Below, piece after piece: positions 6,194-7,399 of a stretch of 7,399 nt of DNA. The stretch is from Actinomycetes bacterium (GTDB lineage Bacteria > Actinomycetota > Thermoleophilia > Gaiellales > Gaiellaceae): positions 1-7,399 of the forward strand of contig JAUXJK010000097.1 in the NCBI GenBank assembly GCA_030624785.1, written 5' to 3'. The notes under the pieces were generated by a model. It ran no database searches, was not told the origin of the DNA, and worked only from the letters and a program-made list of their open reading frames with translations. A program made the translations under genes and the position numbers. Position 1 is the stretch's first letter. Every line of letters starts with the position of its first letter.

Positions 6194-6269
6194 TCGGGCG
6201 AAAGTCCGCGAGTTGGACCCGTCTGCGGCGTTCTAGAATCGCCCGACCCATCAACGGAAAGGAACTCCC
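6194..6269 (+). promoter_or_regulatory. Possible promoter and 8-bp inverted repeat before the cyclodeaminase-like gene
   Basis: TTGGAC (6213-6218) and TAGAAT (6234-6239) resemble a sigma70-type -35/-10 pair, with a short 15-base spacer. TAGAAT is part of the palindrome TTCTAGAA. TCGGGCGA (6194-6201) and TCGCCCGA (6239-6246) form a perfect 8-bp inverted repeat bracketing the pair, starting immediately after the aminopeptidase stop. It could be an operator or a transcript hairpin with a long loop, or could be chance in GC-rich DNA. If the promoter is real, the 5' leader is about 24 bases. Confidence 0.4.
6256..6265 (+). promoter_or_regulatory. Ribosome binding site for the GTG start at 6270
   Basis: GGAAAGGAAC lies a few bases upstream of GTG 6270, with AAGGA ending six bases before it. 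It fixes the start of the cyclodeaminase-like gene. Confidence 0.75.
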
Positions 6270-7280
6270 GTGGAGAGCTGGCGAAACCGCAAGACGCTGA
6301 TTCTGAGTCGGACAGACATGATGGGGCTGCTCACGCCAGCCGAATACAACGATCGCGTCGAGCACGCGTTCCGCATGCACGGTCTCGGCCGGGTGTACAT
6401 GGAGCCCAAGGGGCACATCGTCCTCGACAAGTACCAGGGCGAGTGGGAGGTCATGCCCTCCTACATCGAGGAGCCGGAAGCTGCTGCCTGCAAGTGGGTC
6501 TCCATCCGTGAGGACAATGCGAAGTACGAGTTGCCCGCTGTGTTTTCGATCCTCATCTACACGCATCCGGAGACCGGGTTCCCCCTCGCGATCTGCGATG
6601 GATCGTTTCACACATTGATGCGCACGGGCGCGTCGGCTGCGGTCTCTGCCAAGTGGCTTGCGCGCAAGGACTCGAAGGTGCTCACGATCGCGGGAACGGG
6701 GAGTGTGGGTGTGGGTGCTCTCGCGACATGCGACGCGATCTTTGCCTGGGAAGAGGTGCGCATCTGGAGCCGCACGCAGGACTCGGTGGATCGCTTTCTC
6801 GCGAGCGAGAGCGGCAAGTATCCGCATCTGAAGATCGTCGGCTCAACCGACCTTGAGCAAACCGTGCGCGGGGCGGATGTCATCGTCACAGGCACCCACG
6901 CACGGGGCTGGATCGTTGATGACGCGTGGGTCGATCCCGGTACCCATCTGGCGGCTCTCGGAGCCGATCTGAAAGGCGAACAGGAACTCCACCCGGCGAC
7001 GCTTCAACGCGCCCGCGTCTTCGTCGACGACATCCGTCAGTGCCGCGAAGACGGAGAGATCAACGTGCCCCTCTCAGAGGGTCAGATCACCGAGGACGAT
7101 CTAGCTGGCGAGATCGGCAAGGTGATCTGCGGCGAGCTCGCCGGCCGCGAATCGGATGAACAGATCACGGTCTTCGACTCGACCGGTATTGCGCTCCAGG
7201 ACTCGGCGACCGTCCCGCTTGAGTATGAGCGTGCAGTCGAGGCAGGCGTCGGCGTCGAGAAGAAGATGATTTCAACCTAG
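6270..7280 (+). CDS. Ornithine cyclodeaminase / mu-crystallin family NAD(P)-dependent enzyme
   Basis: This family includes ornithine and lysine cyclodeaminases, archaeal alanine dehydrogenase, ketimine reductases and EutC, so the exact amino- or imino-acid substrate is open. The protein has 336 residues, normal length, from GTG 6270 with GGAAAGGAAC upstream. The split substrate domain has K75 (CKWVS) and R118 (MRTGASAA), equivalent to substrate-carboxylate and catalytic-pocket residues of Pseudomonas ornithine cyclodeaminase. The Rossmann domain begins with the dinucleotide loop AGTGSVGVG (141-149). GADLKGEQEL at 231-240 places D233 at the position of catalytic Asp228 in ornithine cyclodeaminase, but the usual PGK is replaced by LKG. 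ITVFDSTGIALQD near the C-terminus has the FDSTG form rather than the FKSVG common in ornithine cyclodeaminases, which leans toward an alanine dehydrogenase or ketimine reductase role. It stands alone, 76 bases after the aminopeptidase, with its own possible promoter and a hairpin after its stop. Cytosolic. Confidence 0.92.
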   Translation: MESWRNRKTLILSRTDMMGLLTPAEYNDRVEHAFRMHGLGRVYMEPKGHIVLDKYQGEWEVMPSYIEEPEAAACKWVSIREDNAKYELPAVFSILIYTHPETGFPLAICDGSFHTLMRTGASAAVSAKWLARKDSKVLTIAGTGSVGVGALATCDAIFAWEEVRIWSRTQDSVDRFLASESGKYPHLKIVGSTDLEQTVRGADVIVTGTHARGWIVDDAWVDPGTHLAALGADLKGEQELHPATLQRARVFVDDIRQCREDGEINVPLSEGQITEDDLAGEIGKVICGELAGRESDEQITVFDSTGIALQDSATVPLEYERAVEAGVGVEKKMIST

Positions 7281-7289
7281 GCATTCGCT

Positions 7290-7318
7290 GGGGCAAGAAC
7301 CCCTGCGGTTAGGGGGTT
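7290..7318 (+). terminator. Terminator-like hairpin after the cyclodeaminase-like gene
   Basis: AACCCC (7298-7303) pairs with GGGGTT (7313-7318), extended by a T-G wobble, leaving a seven-base loop. It lies 17 bases after the TAG stop and has no U-tract, so it would be a weak or non-canonical intrinsic terminator. The same CCCC (7300-7303) can instead pair with GGGG (7290-7293), giving a smaller competing hairpin. Confidence 0.45.
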
Positions 7319-7352
7319 TGAGCGGTGCTGAAGTGCTGCGAGATGCGCTGAG

Positions 7353-7380
7353 TTTGGTGCAAAGTTTGGTGCAAAGTTTG
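7353..7380 (+). repeat. 12-bp direct tandem repeat, two full copies and a partial third
   Basis: TTTGGTGCAAAG occurs at 7353-7364 and 7365-7376, followed by TTTG at 7377-7380 where the match breaks into TCAC. Each unit has inverted arms TTTG and CAAA around GTG, so it is both direct and imperfectly palindromic. It lies in AT-richer non-coding DNA about 70 bases after the last gene. Function is unknown; the window ends 19 bases later. Confidence 0.8.
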
Positions 7381-7399
7381 TCACTGCGAGCGGACGACC

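Noticed and set aside
6156..6827. 223-codon minus-strand open frame over the start of the cyclodeaminase-like gene
   Set aside because: Arg/His-rich shadow covering a gene with intact motifs and a clear ribosome binding site.
7281..7399. tRNA or small gene in the terminal non-coding stretch
   Set aside because: No cloverleaf, T-loop or CCA end found, and no start codon with a usable ribosome binding site and family-like product.

Overview
The window looks like chromosomal DNA from a high-GC bacterium, most likely an actinobacterium. The reasons are G/C-rich third codon positions throughout, frequent GTG and TTG starts with clear AAGGA/GAGGAGG ribosome binding sites, a PucD-like molybdenum hydroxylase subunit and a Streptomyces-type M28 aminopeptidase. 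This placement is inferred from style and protein resemblance, without a database search. I see no transposase, integrase, CRISPR array, rRNA or tRNA, and most of the region reads as ordinary metabolic DNA.

Left part (1-3058, minus strand): a three-gene operon for a xanthine dehydrogenase / CO-dehydrogenase-type molybdenum hydroxylase. It is transcribed right to left as FAD subunit (GTG start at 3058), [2Fe-2S] subunit (ATG at 2270) and molybdopterin subunit (ATG at 1803, running off the left edge after 601 codons). Both junctions are ATGA overlaps, so translation is coupled. The Fe-S subunit carries an in-frame TAA at codon 10. The rest of its frame and all eight cluster cysteines are intact.

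Middle (3059-4215, plus strand): a short divergent control region (3059-3121), then a two-gene unit of a small DUF3303-like protein and an NAD-type short-chain dehydrogenase starting at TTG 3430. The small protein's best start (GTG 3122, strong ribosome binding site) is out of frame with its body. A T5 run at 3126-3130 has one T too many for a continuous frame.

Right part: a zinc-type cation diffusion facilitator on the minus strand (4272-5210), convergent with the dehydrogenase. It is divergent from a secreted or membrane-anchored M28 zinc aminopeptidase (5342-6193). A free-standing ornithine cyclodeaminase/mu-crystallin family dehydrogenase (6270-7280) follows, with its own possible promoter. 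The last 119 bases are non-coding, with a terminator-like hairpin and a 12-bp tandem repeat.

Working together: the three molybdenum hydroxylase subunits would pass electrons from Mo through two [2Fe-2S] clusters to FAD, and active-site residues point to a purine or similar N-heterocycle. The dehydrogenase, the cyclodeaminase-like enzyme and the aminopeptidase fit a heterotroph scavenging nitrogen compounds, but nothing in the sequence ties them into one pathway. The most notable features are the two early reading-frame lesions, about 0.85 kb apart. I do not see convincing evidence of a wholly new system.
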